Assembly (NCBI RefSeq): GCF_002022445.1
Contig: NZ_MUYE01000001.1
Coordinates: 1,433,501-1,497,500, forward strand
From: Bartonella sp. AR 15-3
GTDB lineage: Bacteria; Pseudomonadota; Alphaproteobacteria; Rhizobiales; Rhizobiaceae
DNA length: 64,000 nt
Direction of reading: 5' to 3'
The notes under the pieces: model-generated
The model's database searches: none
Seen by the model: only the letters and a program-made list of their open reading frames with translations
Told to the model about the DNA's origin: nothing
Made by a program: the position numbers and the translations under genes
Shown here: positions 19,452 to 32,247 of the stretch, piece after piece
Layout: each line of letters begins with the position of its first letter
How positions within the stretch are numbered: position 1 is the stretch's first letter

Positions 19452-22451
19452 TTAAGAACCTAACGCGTCTTCAAGAAACGCGGCAAGCTGTTCAAGATGT
19501 TTCGACATTAAACCAGTTGCAGGCGATGCACTTGCAGGACGCCCAGCATAACGTGCACGTGAATAACGTGCACGAATATGAGTTAGAACCCATTCTAAAT
19601 AAGGCTCAATAAATGACCACGCACCCATATTTTTGGGTTCTTCTTGGCACCAAACAATTTCTGCCTTTAAAAAGCGCGACAACACATTTACCAAAGCTTT
19701 TGCTGGAAAAGGATAAAGCTGTTCAACACGTAACAAATAAACATTATCAATTCCTCTCTTCTCACGCTCTTCATAAAGATCATAATAAACTTTACCTGTA
19801 CAAAGAACAACACGACGAATCTTATTGTCTTTTTGTAATTTAATCACAGAGTTCTTAAGGAATTCTGCATCATCAAATAATAAACGATGAAAATTTGTTT
19901 CAGGCCCCATTTCACTTAAAAAAGAAACCGCTCGTTTATGACGCAAAAGTGATTTTGGTGTCATTAAAATCAATGGTTTACGAAAATCACGTCTAATTTG
20001 GCGACGCAAAATATGAAAATAATTTGCAGGAGTCGTACAATTTGCAACCTGCATATTATCCTCTGCACAGAGTTGCAGAAAACGCTCTAAACGCGCTGAA
20101 GAGTGCTCTGGTCCTTGTCCTTCAAAACCATGAGGTAATAAACACACAAGACCAGACATACGAAGCCATTTACGCTCAGCAGATGAAATAAATTGATCAA
20201 AAACGACCTGTGCACCATTAGAAAAATCACCAAATTGTGCTTCCCAAAGTGTTAAACCACGTGGCTCAGCAAGTGAATATCCATATTCGAAACCAAGAAC
20301 AGCTTCTTCGGAAAGCATGGAATTTACGATTTCACAAATAGCTTGCCCTTGTTGTAAATTATTTAAAGGAATATAACGGTCTTCATTTTCTTGATCATAA
20401 AGAACCGCGTGACGTTGTGAAAAAGTTCCACGTTCAACATCTTCACCAGAAAGGCGAACAGGTGACCCTTCTAAACACAAAGAACCAAAAGCTAAAGCTT
20501 CAGCTGTTGCCCAATCAAAGCCCTCACCAGTTTCAAACATTTGAATACGATTATTTAAAAAACGCTGAATCGTTTTATGTATATGAAACCCTGATGGAAT
20601 CTCGACAAGTTTTCGTCCAATTTCCTTTAAAGTTTTTAATTCAACACCTGTTGTTCCACAACGTTGTTCATCACTATTACTGGCAGCTTTAAAACCCGTC
20701 CAGCTCCCGTCAAGCCAATCAGCCTTATTAGGTTTATAAGAAGCACTGGCTTCAAATTCACTTTCAAGCTTATCACGCCACACTTTTTTCTTTTGTTCAA
20801 CTTCTTGAGAATCAATAACTCCTTCAGCTATTAGCTGACTACTATAAAGTTGAACTGTTGTTTTATGATTACGAATCGCTTTATACATAAGCGGCTGTGT
20901 AAAAGAAGGTTCATCGCCTTCATTGTGTCCATAACGACGATAACAGAATATATCAATAACCACTGGTTTATGGAAGATTTGACGAAATTCTGTTGCTACT
21001 TTTGCTACAAACACAACAGCTTCAGGATCGTCTCCATTTACATGGAAAATTGGTGCATCGATCATTTTCGCAACATCTGATGGATAAGGCGACGAACGTG
21101 AAAAGCGTGGATCAGTTGTAAATCCGATTTGATTATTGATAATCACATGAATTGAGCCAGCAACACGGTAACCTCTCAAATCTGAAAGACCAAACATTTC
21201 TTGAATAACGCCTTGTCCTGAAAAAGCCGCATCACCGTGAATAAGAAGCGGCAAAACTTTTGAACGTTCACTTAATGGTATAACTTCTGTACGCTCAGAA
21301 CCAACAAGTTGATCTTGCTTAGCACGTGTTTTTCCAATCACAACTGGATCAACAATCTCAAGGTGAGATGGATTAGGTAAAAGTGACAAATGAACCTTTT
21401 TACCATCAAATTCACGATCAGCAGAAGTCCCCAAATGATATTTTACATCACCTGATCCTTCCACATCATCAGGTTTATAAGAACCACCCTTAAACTCATG
21501 AAAAATAGCACGATGCGGTTTTTCAAGAACTTGAGCAAGAACATTTAAACGACCACGATGAGCCATCCCCAAAACTATTTCTTGTACCCCTAAAGCACCA
21601 CTACGTTTAATAATCTGTTCAAGAGCTGGGATAAGTACTTCACTCCCATCAAGACCAAAACGTTTTGTCCCTTTATATTTTGTATCCAAAAATTGTTCGA
21701 AACCCTCCGCTTCTATAAGCTTGTTAAGGATAACTTTTTTATCCTTTTGTGTGAAAGCAATTTGTTTATCTGTTCCCTCAATACGCTCCTGAATCCATGC
21801 TTTTTGAGCAGGATCTGAAATATGCATATATTCTACACCAATCGTCGAACAATACGTACGATTAAGAATTTCAAGCATCTGTGGAATGGTTGCGTACTCT
21901 AATCCCAAAACATTATCAATAAAGATCGGACGTTCGTAATCAGCAGGACTAAAACCATAAGCTTCTGGAGATAATTCTTCATAGTTTTTTGAATTTTCAG
22001 CCAGTTGAAGCGGATCAAGCTGCGCATGAAGATGTCCTCGAATTCGGAAAGCACGAACCATCATAAGTGCATGAACAGAATCACGTGTTGCTTGAATAAT
22101 ATCTTCTTTGCGAAACGTCTTTCCATTTTGTACAGCATTAACGGCTGCTTTTTCTTTTAATTTATCCCCCAAATGCTTCTCGAGTGCAGACCAATCGTTA
22201 TCTAAAGCAGAAACCAGCTCCCCACTTTCTTTTAATGGCCAATGATCCCGTTGCCAGGTTGCTCCTTCAGCATTTTTAAACACATCTTCTTTACTATCTT
22301 GAAAAGTTTCAAAAAAATCATGCCATTGTCGATCAAAATTGGTAGGATTTTTTTTGTATTCAGCATAAAGTTGATCTATATAATCCGCATTTCCACCATA
22401 TAAAAATGATGTTTGTGTAAAAAGATCATTCTTCTCATCCTGCCTTGCCAT
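19452..22451 (-). CDS. sucA: 2-oxoglutarate dehydrogenase E1 component
   Basis: A 999-residue thiamine-diphosphate enzyme beginning with the E2-binding N-terminal segment ([16 protein letters not shown]). It has the transketolase-like core ([23 protein letters not shown], the cofactor stretch GDDPEAV) and [19 protein letters not shown] in the C-terminal half. It decarboxylates 2-oxoglutarate in the TCA cycle. The start at 22451 is preceded by a 16-bp palindrome and, above that, GAGGAGA, an unusual initiation region described separately. Confidence 0.96.
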   Translation of the reverse strand: MARQDEKNDLFTQTSFLYGGNADYIDQLYAEYKKNPTNFDRQWHDFFETFQDSKEDVFKNAEGATWQRDHWPLKESGELVSALDNDWSALEKHLGDKLKEKAAVNAVQNGKTFRKEDIIQATRDSVHALMMVRAFRIRGHLHAQLDPLQLAENSKNYEELSPEAYGFSPADYERPIFIDNVLGLEYATIPQMLEILNRTYCSTIGVEYMHISDPAQKAWIQERIEGTDKQIAFTQKDKKVILNKLIEAEGFEQFLDTKYKGTKRFGLDGSEVLIPALEQIIKRSGALGVQEIVLGMAHRGRLNVLAQVLEKPHRAIFHEFKGGSYKPDDVEGSGDVKYHLGTSADREFDGKKVHLSLLPNPSHLEIVDPVVIGKTRAKQDQLVGSERTEVIPLSERSKVLPLLIHGDAAFSGQGVIQEMFGLSDLRGYRVAGSIHVIINNQIGFTTDPRFSRSSPYPSDVAKMIDAPIFHVNGDDPEAVVFVAKVATEFRQIFHKPVVIDIFCYRRYGHNEGDEPSFTQPLMYKAIRNHKTTVQLYSSQLIAEGVIDSQEVEQKKKVWRDKLESEFEASASYKPNKADWLDGSWTGFKAASNSDEQRCGTTGVELKTLKEIGRKLVEIPSGFHIHKTIQRFLNNRIQMFETGEGFDWATAEALAFGSLCLEGSPVRLSGEDVERGTFSQRHAVLYDQENEDRYIPLNNLQQGQAICEIVNSMLSEEAVLGFEYGYSLAEPRGLTLWEAQFGDFSNGAQVVFDQFISSAERKWLRMSGLVCLLPHGFEGQGPEHSSARLERFLQLCAEDNMQVANCTTPANYFHILRRQIRRDFRKPLILMTPKSLLRHKRAVSFLSEMGPETNFHRLLFDDAEFLKNSVIKLQKDNKIRRVVLCTGKVYYDLYEEREKRGIDNVYLLRVEQLYPFPAKALVNVLSRFLKAEIVWCQEEPKNMGAWSFIEPYLEWVLTHIRARYSRARYAGRPASASPATGLMSKHLEQLAAFLEDALGS

Positions 22452-22460
22452 ATATATTTC

Positions 22461-22476
22461 CGGAACAGCTGTTCCG
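22461..22476. promoter_or_regulatory. 16-bp perfect palindrome in the sucA translation-initiation region
   Basis: CGGAACAGCTGTTCCG reads the same on both strands. On the sucA (minus) strand the order is GAGGAGA (22477-22483), the palindrome, nine A/T-rich bases, then ATG at 22451. It could be a dimeric repressor operator. Alternatively, as RNA, it could be a hairpin that brings the otherwise distant GAGGAGA to normal spacing from the start. Either reading is inference. Confidence 0.5.
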
Positions 22477-22590
22477 TCTCCTCAATATACCCGCTTTTCT
22501 TTTTAAAATAAGAACCGGAAAATTGTAAAAAGTTTTTATTTTTTTCTATATTATCTGAATGGATATCACCCATTCAGATAAAATTTTCCT

Positions 22591-23491
22591 TTAACCCTTC
22601 AACACTGCAACTAAAGTCTTGCCTATTTGTGACGGTGAAGGAGAAACCCGAATTTCTGCTGCTTCCATTGCAGCAATTTTATCTTCTGCACCACCTTTAC
22701 CACCAGAAATCACTGCGCCAGCATGTCCCATTGTTCGTCCTGGAGGAGCTGTCCGACCAGCAATAAAGCCAACTATTGGTTTTTTGCGGCCTTTTTTTGC
22801 CTCATCCTTTAAAAATTGTGCCGCTTCTTCTTCAGCAGAACCACCAATTTCACCAATCATAACAATAGATTGGGTTTCCTCATCAGCTAAAAACATTTCC
22901 AACACATCAATAAATTCAGTCCCCTTAACAGGATCCCCCCAATACCAATAGCTGTCGTCTGTCCAAGTCCTTCATGACTCGTTTGAAAAACCGCCTCATA
23001 CGTTAGAGTTCCTGACCTCGATACAACTCCAACAGAACCTTTTCTGAAAATAGAACCTGGCATAATACCAATTTTACATTCATCAGGAGTGAGTATACCT
23101 GGACAATTAGGACCAATTAGACGTGATTTTGATTGCTCTAATTTAGCTTTAACCTTAACCATATCCATAACCGGTATACCTTCTGTAATACAGACAATTA
23201 AACCGATTTCAGCTTCAATAGCTTCTATAATAGCATCAGCAGCCCCCCAGGAGGAACATAAATAACAGAAGCATCAGCTCCAGTCTTTTCTTTACCTTCC
23301 ATAACACTAGCAAAAATAGGAAGAGTTTCACCTTTTAATCCCTTCCATGTCTCTCCCCCTTTTTTGGGATTAATGCCACCAACCATTTGCGTACCATGGT
23401 AAGCAAGCGCTTGTTCTGTATGAAATGTCCCCGTTTTCCCCGTAAGTCCTTGAACAAGAACTTTTGTATCCTTATTAATAAGAATTGACAT
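22591..23491 (-). pseudogene. sucD: Succinyl-CoA synthetase alpha subunit, two frameshifts at G6 tracts
   Basis: Three consecutive frames together spell a normal SucD of about 300 residues. Codons from 23491 read [20 protein letters not shown] to VIYVPPGG, then break at C6 (plus strand, 23243-23248). The middle part (AADAIIEA to IGIGG) breaks at C6, 22935-22940. The last part ([15 protein letters not shown] to the end) holds the phospho-histidine motif GHAGA. Adding one G at each run restores a single protein. SucD with SucC converts succinyl-CoA to succinate, making NTP. Conservation of all motifs argues that decay is very recent, or apparent only. Confidence 0.85.
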
Positions 23492-23494
23492 GGT

Positions 23495-24691
23495 TTAAGC
23501 TCCCTTCACTGCTGCAACAATTTTTTGTGCAGCATCATCTAAGTCATCAGCAGAAATAACATTCAAACCACTTTCACTGATAATTGCTTTACCTTGTTCA
23601 ACATTAGTCCCTTCAAGGCGAACAACTAAAGGAACTTTTAAACCAACTTCCTTAACAGCGGCAATCACACCTTCAGCGATAACATCGCAACGCATAATCC
23701 CACCAAAAATATTGACCAAAATGCCTTTGACATTCGGATCAGCCGTAATAATTTTAAAAGCAGCAGTTACTTTTTCTTTTGAAGCACCACCACCAACATC
23801 AAGAAAATTTGCTGGTTCAGCCCCATAGAGTTTGATGATATCCATTGTTGCCATAGCAAGACCAGCACCATTCACCATACAACCAATCGTCCCATCAAGA
23901 GCAACATAAGCAAGATCATGCTTTGATGCTTCAATTTCCTTTGGATCTTCTTCTGAAAGATCGCGTAACTCCAAAATATCTGGATGACGAAATAAAGCAT
24001 TATTGTCGAAAGAAACTTTCGCATCAAGAACACGTAAACGGCCATTATCCATTACAATAAGGGGATTGATTTCAAGAAGGCTCATATCTTTTTCACAAAA
24101 AGCCCTATAGAGTATTGGAAACAGCTTTTCGCCATCTTCACGTGCACTATCGCATAATTTTAATGAGTCACAAAGTTTCGTGCAATCAGTAGGAGTAACA
24201 CCTTTTGTAGGATCAATAGGAAGAGTAAATATTTTTTCCGGTGTCTCTTCAGCAACCGTTTCAATATCCATGCCTCCCTCTGTCGACACAACGAAAGAAA
24301 CTTGCCCAACTGTACGGTCAACTAAAAGTGAAAGATACAGTTCCCGTTCAATATTAGCTCCATCTTCAATATAAAGACGATTAACCTGCTTACCTTCTGG
24401 ACCTGTTTGCTTAGTTATCAAAGTTTTACCAAGCATTTCTTTTACATTAGTAATAACTTCTTCAACTGATTTTGCAAGCCGAACACCACCTTTTGAATTA
24501 GGACCAAGTTCTTTAAACTTCCCCTTCCCACGACCTCCAGCATGAATTTGACTTTTAACCACATAAAGTGGTCCTGGTAATTTTTTCACCCATTTTTCAG
24601 CTTGTTCTACAGAATAAATAGCAACACCATTCGCTATTGGTGCACCATATTCATAAAGCAGACGTTTGGCCTGATACTCATGGATATTCAT
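23495..24691 (-). CDS. sucC: Succinyl-CoA synthetase beta subunit
   Basis: A 398-residue ATP-grasp protein starting [16 protein letters not shown], with [12 protein letters not shown], the LEINPL metal-binding motif and [13 protein letters not shown] near the C-terminus. It provides the nucleotide-binding half of succinyl-CoA synthetase. It is 3 nt from sucD and about 80 nt from mdh, matching the alphaproteobacterial mdh-sucCD-sucAB-lpd order. Confidence 0.96.
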   Translation of the reverse strand: MNIHEYQAKRLLYEYGAPIANGVAIYSVEQAEKWVKKLPGPLYVVKSQIHAGGRGKGKFKELGPNSKGGVRLAKSVEEVITNVKEMLGKTLITKQTGPEGKQVNRLYIEDGANIERELYLSLLVDRTVGQVSFVVSTEGGMDIETVAEETPEKIFTLPIDPTKGVTPTDCTKLCDSLKLCDSAREDGEKLFPILYRAFCEKDMSLLEINPLIVMDNGRLRVLDAKVSFDNNALFRHPDILELRDLSEEDPKEIEASKHDLAYVALDGTIGCMVNGAGLAMATMDIIKLYGAEPANFLDVGGGASKEKVTAAFKIITADPNVKGILVNIFGGIMRCDVIAEGVIAAVKEVGLKVPLVVRLEGTNVEQGKAIISESGLNVISADDLDDAAQKIVAAVKGA

Positions 24692-24772
24692 TTATTTGTC
24701 CTTTTCTTCTATACAAGACTAAATTGATCCTAAAAACATTTAAGACACTTTACCTAGCAAAACTCTTTTGTG

Positions 24773-25792
<1,020 letters not shown>

Positions 25793-26031
25793 TTAAATCT
25801 AATCCTTTTTTATAAGACCACTTAAGAATAAACTTAGAAATAAGATAATCAAAATTAATCAAACTCCTTTTAAACTGCTAGAAATTGATTCCTAAATATT
25901 AAAGTTAGTGATTGATTATAATAATATCGATAAAATGAATCAAAAAAAAATACAACAGAATTATTACAACATTTTTAAATTCAATGGGTTATTATTTTAG
26001 CAGTTTACGTAAAGGTAAAGTAAAGATTCAT

Positions 26032-27198
26032 TTATTGTTTTAAAAATTGTTCTGCCCAACTATTGAGATAACTCTGGCTTTGCATTTCAAAAAGGCGCGA
26101 TTGCGTTCTTTGAAACTCAAATGTTTCTGTTGTTTGTGCCTGCCCTTTGTATAACTGCTCAAGTTCTGCTTCCGCCGACATAAAGAGTCTTATATGGCGT
26201 TCATAAAGAACATCAATAAGCAAAATAAATCGTTTAGTTTCATTGCGATGTGCATCATCCATAACAGGAACATGATCAATAAAAATCGTATGGTAATGCT
26301 CTCCTAACGTTAAATAATCTACTGCTGCTAAAGGCTTTGCGCAAAGATCTTGATAATCAAAGCGTGCACATCCTGCACCAAAACGTGGAATATGAATAGA
26401 ACGTCCCTTTACAGGTAGATCACCAGACATTTCTTTTTGTCCTTGTAAAACTAATATCCATGCTTGATCCATATTTTCATCTGCAGCTTTCCCCAATGGG
26501 GTTGTATACACATGTTGTGGATTTAATTTTTCAAGACGATAATCCGTCCTTGCGTCAAGATTAATAACACGAACATGTTTTTTCAAAATTTGAATGAAAG
26601 GTATAAAAAGCTCTCGATTCAAACCATTGTAATAAAGATTATCAGGAGCAACATTTGACGTAGCAACAAAAATAACTCTTTGCTTGAATAAAGCAGTAAC
26701 AAGACGACCTAGAACCATCGCATCTGCAATATCTGTTACCGTGAATTCATCAAAACAAAACACACGTGCTTCTCGTGCAAGATTTTCTGCAACCACTAAA
26801 ATAGGATCACTTTGCTCGGATTTTGCATGTTTAAACGTTTGCCGATGTGCATTAATACGCTCATGCACATCAGCCATAAAATCATTAAAATGAGCGCGTT
26901 TTTTATTCTCTTCTGGCAAACAAGAGAAAAACAAATCCATAAGCATGGTTTTGCCTCGCCCGACCTCACCATAAATGTACAATCCCTGGACAAAATCATC
27001 AGTACCACATTGTTTTGAGGCATGAGAATGCGTTTGTTTTTTGAAAAAACGCCAGAACATCCAAGGTCGAGAAATCTTTTGTGTTGAAATTTCTTGTAAT
27101 AAACAATCAAAATGTTTTGTTAAATTCCGTTGAGCTGTATCAAAACTAATTTCTCCTTTGGAAACAAGTTCTTCATAACGCTCTGAAACTAAAACCAT
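26032..27198 (-). CDS. zapE: Cell division protein ZapE (AFG1-like ATPase)
   Basis: A 388-residue AAA-type ATPase with Walker A GEVGRGKTMLMDLFF (about residues 77-91), Walker B VFCFDEF, followed by TDIADAMVLGRL and ATSNVAPDNLY (sensor region), all typical of ZapE/YhcM. ZapE interacts with the Z ring in other proteobacteria. It is upstream of mdh on the same strand, with a 300-bp gap. An insertion with FKKQTHSHASKQ before the Walker A is slightly unusual. Confidence 0.92.
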   Translation of the reverse strand: MVLVSERYEELVSKGEISFDTAQRNLTKHFDCLLQEISTQKISRPWMFWRFFKKQTHSHASKQCGTDDFVQGLYIYGEVGRGKTMLMDLFFSCLPEENKKRAHFNDFMADVHERINAHRQTFKHAKSEQSDPILVVAENLAREARVFCFDEFTVTDIADAMVLGRLVTALFKQRVIFVATSNVAPDNLYYNGLNRELFIPFIQILKKHVRVINLDARTDYRLEKLNPQHVYTTPLGKAADENMDQAWILVLQGQKEMSGDLPVKGRSIHIPRFGAGCARFDYQDLCAKPLAAVDYLTLGEHYHTIFIDHVPVMDDAHRNETKRFILLIDVLYERHIRLFMSAEAELEQLYKGQAQTTETFEFQRTQSRLFEMQSQSYLNSWAEQFLKQ

Positions 27199-27326
27199 CC
27201 AAACATCCTTTTTTCAAATCATTCTCAACAAATACAAATTTCATAGACATAAATACTCCCTTTTGCATCATTCTGTGATTAAATGATGCAAATTTGTGCA
27301 CATATATCTCCCTTTTTATAAAGAAA

Positions 27327-27857
27327 TTAACGATCTAAAACAACGGGTTGGTTATCGAACGTATGTCCTTCGAAATAATCTCTCCCAAAGGAATAAAAAA
27401 CTGCAGCAACACTTCCAGATCGATCATAAAAATATAATTTTTTTCCCTTAACAGCCCATGAGTTGACTTTAGCAAATATTCTTGGACAATTTAAAGGACC
27501 AGCACGATACCCTAAACCAAACTTTGTTTGTGGGGTTGCTATTCGGCAAGACTCACCACCAATAGAGAGATTCCATACACCAGCAATATTTGCAGGGAAC
27601 AAATCAATCGCATTGTTTGGTACTTCAAAGCGAGTTAACTGTGCATCATTTTGAGTATATTCTTTTTCATCACTTGAGGAAGTTAACACTTCAGACTTTA
27701 ATATATCAGATGCTTCAGGTTCTAATAATTGCTGAACAGGATAAAAAACTTCCGCTATGTTATTTCCATCACTTTTACCAAACCTTGACGTTGAACAACC
27801 ACTTAAGATCGTTATAATGGACAATGCAACGAAAAATGAAATTTTTGAAAATGTCAT
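27327..27857 (-). CDS. omp19: Omp19-like lipoprotein with AprI/Inh protease-inhibitor domain
   Basis: From the ATG at 27857 (AGAAAGAG upstream) the 176-residue protein has a lipoprotein signal ending LSGC (Cys20). The second half (VWNLSIGGESCRIATPQTKFG, AGPLNCP, SWAVKGKKLYFYD) matches the beta-barrel Inh domain of Brucella Omp19, with two cysteines for a disulfide. Brucella Omp19 is an outer-membrane lipoprotein that inhibits host proteases. That activity here is inferred. Longer starts at 27875 and 27911 are possible but bury the signal peptide. Confidence 0.85.
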   Translation of the reverse strand: MTFSKISFFVALSIITILSGCSTSRFGKSDGNNIAEVFYPVQQLLEPEASDILKSEVLTSSSDEKEYTQNDAQLTRFEVPNNAIDLFPANIAGVWNLSIGGESCRIATPQTKFGLGYRAGPLNCPRIFAKVNSWAVKGKKLYFYDRSGSVAAVFYSFGRDYFEGHTFDNQPVVLDR

Positions 27858-28119
27858 ATTTTTACTCTTTCTCATGACAATGACAAACTCACTCAAAAAA
27901 TAAGTGAGCATATTTTATATAAATATGCCATTTTACAAGGATAAATTAATAAATAAGAAAAACCTAATAAAAAATATGTGATCACAACGAAAATTATTCA
28001 TCTTTAATAACATATTCACTCCCACTCATTTTATTTCTGTCAATACTGGTAATTTTGAAAATTTTCAGTCATTATATTTTCTGCTAGACTTACTATTGCA
28101 CAAAAAATAGAGAAATCTT

Positions 28120-28974
28120 ATGGAAACACCATTCAGCAAAATGAACGGTCTTGGAAACAAAATTATTGTTGCTGATATGCGTGAAAGCACACATAATATT
28201 ACATTGCAAGCAATTCTTACTTTAGCTAAAAATCCACAAACTCATTTTGATCAAATCATGACGATTCATCCGTCAACCAAAAGTGAAATTGATTTTCGCA
28301 TTGAAATCTGGAATGCTGATGGTTCAAAAGCAAAAGCTTGTGGTAATGGTACGCGTTGCGTTGTCGAATGGCTTACAAATCATAATCTTGGTGAAAGTTT
28401 TCAACTAGAAACACCTGTTGGTATTGTTAAAGGAAAACGTCAAACCAATGGTCTGATCTCTGTTAACATGGGGTGCCCAAATTTTGATGCAAAAAACATG
28501 CCTATTGCTCATGAAATAGCTGATACCAATCACGTAGAAATAACAGCTGGACCTTTAAAAGATGCTTCTCTTATTTCTATTGGAAATCTTCATGCTATTT
28601 TTTTTGTTGAGAACAACATTCAGCATATTCCTTTAGAAAAATACGGACCCAAACTCGAACATGATCCACTTTTTCCAGAACGGTGTAATATTTCTATTGC
28701 CTTTGTAACATCACGAAACAGTTTAATTTTACGAACATGGGAACGTGGAGTAGGTTTAACAAAAGCATGTGGCAGTGCAGCCTGCGCTAGTGCAGTAGCG
28801 GCCTATCGCCGCGGGTTAACAGAACGCCGTATTGATATTAATTCACCGGGAGGAAATCTTTCTATTTTTTATCAAGAAAATAATCATATCATTATGACAG
28901 GCCCAGTAGAACATGAATTTAGCGGTCTTTTAAATCCTTTAACGGGAGACTACAAAAAGGATGCTTTTAAATGA
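28120..28974 (+). CDS. dapF: Diaminopimelate epimerase
   Basis: The 284-residue protein carries both catalytic cysteines: C74 in ACGNGTRC and C217 in KACGSAACA, along with the N-terminal KMNGLGN. It interconverts LL- and meso-diaminopimelate for lysine and peptidoglycan synthesis. It is divergent from the Omp19 gene and overlaps mtaB by 4 nt (ATGA), so dapF-mtaB are coupled. Confidence 0.96.
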   Translation: METPFSKMNGLGNKIIVADMRESTHNITLQAILTLAKNPQTHFDQIMTIHPSTKSEIDFRIEIWNADGSKAKACGNGTRCVVEWLTNHNLGESFQLETPVGIVKGKRQTNGLISVNMGCPNFDAKNMPIAHEIADTNHVEITAGPLKDASLISIGNLHAIFFVENNIQHIPLEKYGPKLEHDPLFPERCNISIAFVTSRNSLILRTWERGVGLTKACGSAACASAVAAYRRGLTERRIDINSPGGNLSIFYQENNHIIMTGPVEHEFSGLLNPLTGDYKKDAFK

Positions 28975-30254
28975 CAATAGAAATTATGACTTTTGGTTGT
29001 CGCCTCAATAGTTATGAATCGGAGATCATACGCAAAGAAAGTACTTCCGCTGGCCTTGATAAACTTAAAGATGACACCATTATTTTCAATACTTGCGCAG
29101 TTACCGCTGAAGCTGTACGACAAGCGAAACAAGCAATTCGAAAAGCGAGACGTGAAAATCCTCATGCCCGCATTATTGTTACGGGATGTGCAGCACAAAC
29201 AGAAGCAAAAAATTTTGCTCTTATGAAAGAAGTCGACCTGATTTTAGGCAATGAAGAAAAACTTCACGCCGATTCCTATCGTCAGCTTCCTGATTTCGGT
29301 ATTAATCATGATGAGAAACTCCGCGTCAATAATATTATGGAAGTCCATAAAATTGCTCCACATATGATTAATGCATTAGAAGGACGTACACGTGCCTTTG
29401 TCCAAGTGCAAAATGGATGTGATCATCGTTGTACATTTTGCGTAATCCCTTATGGCCGCGGACCATCACGTTCTGTCCCCATGGGGATCATTATTGAACA
29501 AATTAAAAAGCTCGTAGACAATGGTATTCAAGAGATTATTTTAACAGGAGTTGATCTAACAAGTTATGGCCCCGATTTACCTGGAAAAACTACTTTAGGA
29601 AAACTGGTCTCAACTATTTTGCACCATGTTCCTGATTTACCAAGATTGCGTCTTTCATCCATTGATTCCATTGAAGTGGATCAAGAATTGATTAATCTTT
29701 TAACTTATGAAAAAAGAATAATGCCACATTTGCATTTATCCTTACAAGCAGGCGATAATATGATTTTAAAGAGAATGAAACGACGACATTTGCGGGAAAA
29801 TGCTATCGAGTTTTGCCAAAGCTTACGTGCTAAACGCCCCACAATAGTATATGGTGCTGATTTAATTGCTGGTTTCCCTACCGAAACAGAAGAAATGTTT
29901 CAAAATAGTCTTAATTTAATTAACGAATGTGGTTTGACGCATCTCCATGTATTCCCTTTCAGCCCAAGGAAGGGAACACCAGCTGCGCGTATGCCACAAA
30001 TTAACCATAAAACAATCAAAATTCGCGCAGAAAAATTACGTAAAGAGGGAGAAAAAGCATACAAAAAACATCTCATGCATCTAAAAAATAGTCAACAAAC
30101 AATTCTTGTTGAAAAAGACGAAATTGGACGAACAGAGGATTATACACTTACACAAATAAAAGGTGCTAAAGCTGGAACAATTGTTAAAGCTCTCATTATT
30201 GGTCACGATGGAAATAAATTAATTGCCGCACTTCCTGAATCGAATGCAGCCTAA
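28971..30254 (+). CDS. mtaB: tRNA N6-threonylcarbamoyladenosine(37) methylthiotransferase MtaB
   Basis: A 427-residue methylthiotransferase: N-terminal domain with C10, C42 and C73 for one cluster, radical-SAM CX3CX2C at C150/C154/C157, and a C-terminal TRAM domain. The sequence is MtaB-type rather than MiaB because of GCRLNSYES at the N-terminus. It converts t6A37 to ms2t6A37 in ANN-decoding tRNAs. It overlaps dapF and lies 14 nt upstream of ftsY. Confidence 0.92.
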   Translation: MTIEIMTFGCRLNSYESEIIRKESTSAGLDKLKDDTIIFNTCAVTAEAVRQAKQAIRKARRENPHARIIVTGCAAQTEAKNFALMKEVDLILGNEEKLHADSYRQLPDFGINHDEKLRVNNIMEVHKIAPHMINALEGRTRAFVQVQNGCDHRCTFCVIPYGRGPSRSVPMGIIIEQIKKLVDNGIQEIILTGVDLTSYGPDLPGKTTLGKLVSTILHHVPDLPRLRLSSIDSIEVDQELINLLTYEKRIMPHLHLSLQAGDNMILKRMKRRHLRENAIEFCQSLRAKRPTIVYGADLIAGFPTETEEMFQNSLNLINECGLTHLHVFPFSPRKGTPAARMPQINHKTIKIRAEKLRKEGEKAYKKHLMHLKNSQQTILVEKDEIGRTEDYTLTQIKGAKAGTIVKALIIGHDGNKLIAALPESNAA

Positions 30255-30268
30255 GCGGGAAAGTCTTC

Positions 30269-31501
30269 ATGACAAAGTCTTTTATCAAAAAAATATTCTC
30301 CTTTAATACATCTAAAGAAAAAGAAATTAAAAAAAGGCAGATTCTTACCCCTCACGAAATCGATGAGGAAAAACAAAATGAATATAAAAATGAAAACACA
30401 AAAAGCAAAGTTTCTTCCATAGATGTAAAAAAAGAAAAACAAGAGCAAAAGAAAATAGAAGAGATCACACTCACTAAAAATTTTCCTTCTGAGGAATCTT
30501 CTCGTAAAGTGATCGTTTCTGATACGATTATAGAAAAAAAAATTGAAACGTCTTTATCTATCCCAACTGTTGAACAAAAAAAAGCAGTGTGGTTTGAACG
30601 CCTTAAAAAAGGATTATCTCTCTCTTCACAGCAATTAAGTGATTCAATTGGTACACTTTTTGTCAAGAAAAAACTCGATGAAAACACACTACAAGAATTA
30701 GAAGATATCCTCATTCAAGCAGACCTTGGTATAGAAACAACCACACGTATTATTGATATCTTAGCTACTAGTCGTTATGAAAAAAATTTTTCTTCAAAAG
30801 ATATTTATACTATTGTAACTGACGAAATCAAAAAAGTACTCGAACCAGTTGCATTTCCATTAGAAATAGATCTTAATCATAAACCCCATGTGATTTTATT
30901 AGTCGGCGTAAATGGAACTGGAAAAACCACAACCATAGGAAAATTAGCTGCTAAACTAACTGCAGGAGGTCTAAAAGTTATGCTTGTTGCTGGAGACACA
31001 TTTCGCGCTGCAGCTATTGAACAATTACATATTTGGGGTGAACGCACAAAAGCTCCTGTTATTTCAGGTAAACTTGGTGCAGATGCTGCAAGCTTAGCCT
31101 TCGATGCTTATGGAAAAGCTAAAAAAGAAAATAGTGACGTTTTAATTATTGACACAGCAGGACGTTTGCAGAATAAAATTGAATTAATGGATGAATTGGC
31201 AAAAATTATTCGTGTTTTAGGGAAACATAATCCTCAAGCACCTCATACAGTTCTTCAAACACTTGACGCAACCACGGGGCAAAATGCACTTAATCAGGTG
31301 AATGTTTTCCGTGATATTGCTGGTGTGAATGGTTTAGTTATGACAAAACTTGATGGTAGTGCCCGTGGGGGAATTCTTGTTGCTATTGCATCTAAACATA
31401 AACTACCTGTTCATTTTATTGGTATAGGCGAAAATGTTGAGGATCTTGAGCCTTTTTCTGCCTCTGATTTTGCCGAGGCTATTATAGGAAAATATGCATG
31501 A
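30269..31501 (+). CDS. ftsY: Signal recognition particle receptor FtsY
   Basis: A 410-residue SRP GTPase. Residues 1-105 form a highly charged, Lys/Glu-rich A domain; then comes the N domain and the G domain with GVNGTGKT (213-220), DTFRAAA, DTAGR and TKLDG. FtsY docks SRP-ribosome complexes at the inner membrane. Its stop overlaps the yciB start (ATGA). The Lys/Glu-rich N-terminus is AT-rich and probably disordered. Confidence 0.96.
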   Translation: MTKSFIKKIFSFNTSKEKEIKKRQILTPHEIDEEKQNEYKNENTKSKVSSIDVKKEKQEQKKIEEITLTKNFPSEESSRKVIVSDTIIEKKIETSLSIPTVEQKKAVWFERLKKGLSLSSQQLSDSIGTLFVKKKLDENTLQELEDILIQADLGIETTTRIIDILATSRYEKNFSSKDIYTIVTDEIKKVLEPVAFPLEIDLNHKPHVILLVGVNGTGKTTTIGKLAAKLTAGGLKVMLVAGDTFRAAAIEQLHIWGERTKAPVISGKLGADAASLAFDAYGKAKKENSDVLIIDTAGRLQNKIELMDELAKIIRVLGKHNPQAPHTVLQTLDATTGQNALNQVNVFRDIAGVNGLVMTKLDGSARGGILVAIASKHKLPVHFIGIGENVEDLEPFSASDFAEAIIGKYA

Positions 31502-32172
31502 AAACTTCTCTTTTAAAACCGAATTCACCTAATGACTCTAATTTTAAAAAAAATGATAACACTCAAAAAAAAACCTCTCTGCCAATTCTTAAATTTCTTC
31601 TGGAAATGGGACCACTAGTTGTTTTTTTCCTTGCTAACTATAAAGGTGAGTGGTTGATAAATAATATTGAGCTTTTTAAAAACTTTGATAAACCGATTTT
31701 CCCTGCAACAGCTCTTTTTATGATAGCAATCACTTTTGCCTTAAGCTTATCATGGTTTCTTGCGCGTGTAATTCCTATAATTCCACTTATTTCAGGAATA
31801 TTCATCCTTGTTTTTGGTTTTCTAACTCTTTGGCTTCACGATGATACTTTTATTAAGATGAAGCCTACGATCATTAATGGCTTATTTTCTTTTATTTTAT
31901 TGGGTGGCTTATTTTTTAAAAAACCGCTTTTGCGTTATGTCTTTGATTCCGGTCTAAAAATTGATAATTATGGATGGAATAAACTTACCTATCGTTGGGC
32001 ATATTTTTTTATTTTTCTTGCTGTTTTGAATGAACTCATTTGGCGTAATTTTAGTGATAATTTTTGGACCAACTTTAAAGTATTTGGTGTTATGCCTATA
32101 ACATTTCTATTTATGCTTACACAAATGCCTCTTATCATAAAACATTCAAAAAATTTAACAAAAGAAGATTAA
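31498..32172 (+). CDS. yciB: Inner membrane-spanning protein YciB (septation protein A)
   Basis: A 224-residue membrane protein with about six hydrophobic segments. It has the family blocks [28 protein letters not shown] and [21 protein letters not shown]. YciB/IspA affects septation and envelope integrity in enterics and Shigella. The first 25 residues are charged. Overlap with ftsY by 4 nt indicates co-transcription, a pairing common in Rhizobiales. Confidence 0.92.
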   Translation: MKTSLLKPNSPNDSNFKKNDNTQKKTSLPILKFLLEMGPLVVFFLANYKGEWLINNIELFKNFDKPIFPATALFMIAITFALSLSWFLARVIPIIPLISGIFILVFGFLTLWLHDDTFIKMKPTIINGLFSFILLGGLFFKKPLLRYVFDSGLKIDNYGWNKLTYRWAYFFIFLAVLNELIWRNFSDNFWTNFKVFGVMPITFLFMLTQMPLIIKHSKNLTKED

Positions 32173-32247
32173 CAATCCTATTTTTACATCGCGAATTCAT
32201 CACAATGAATTGCGTCATAAGTTTAACATATACTGTAGAGAAGATAG

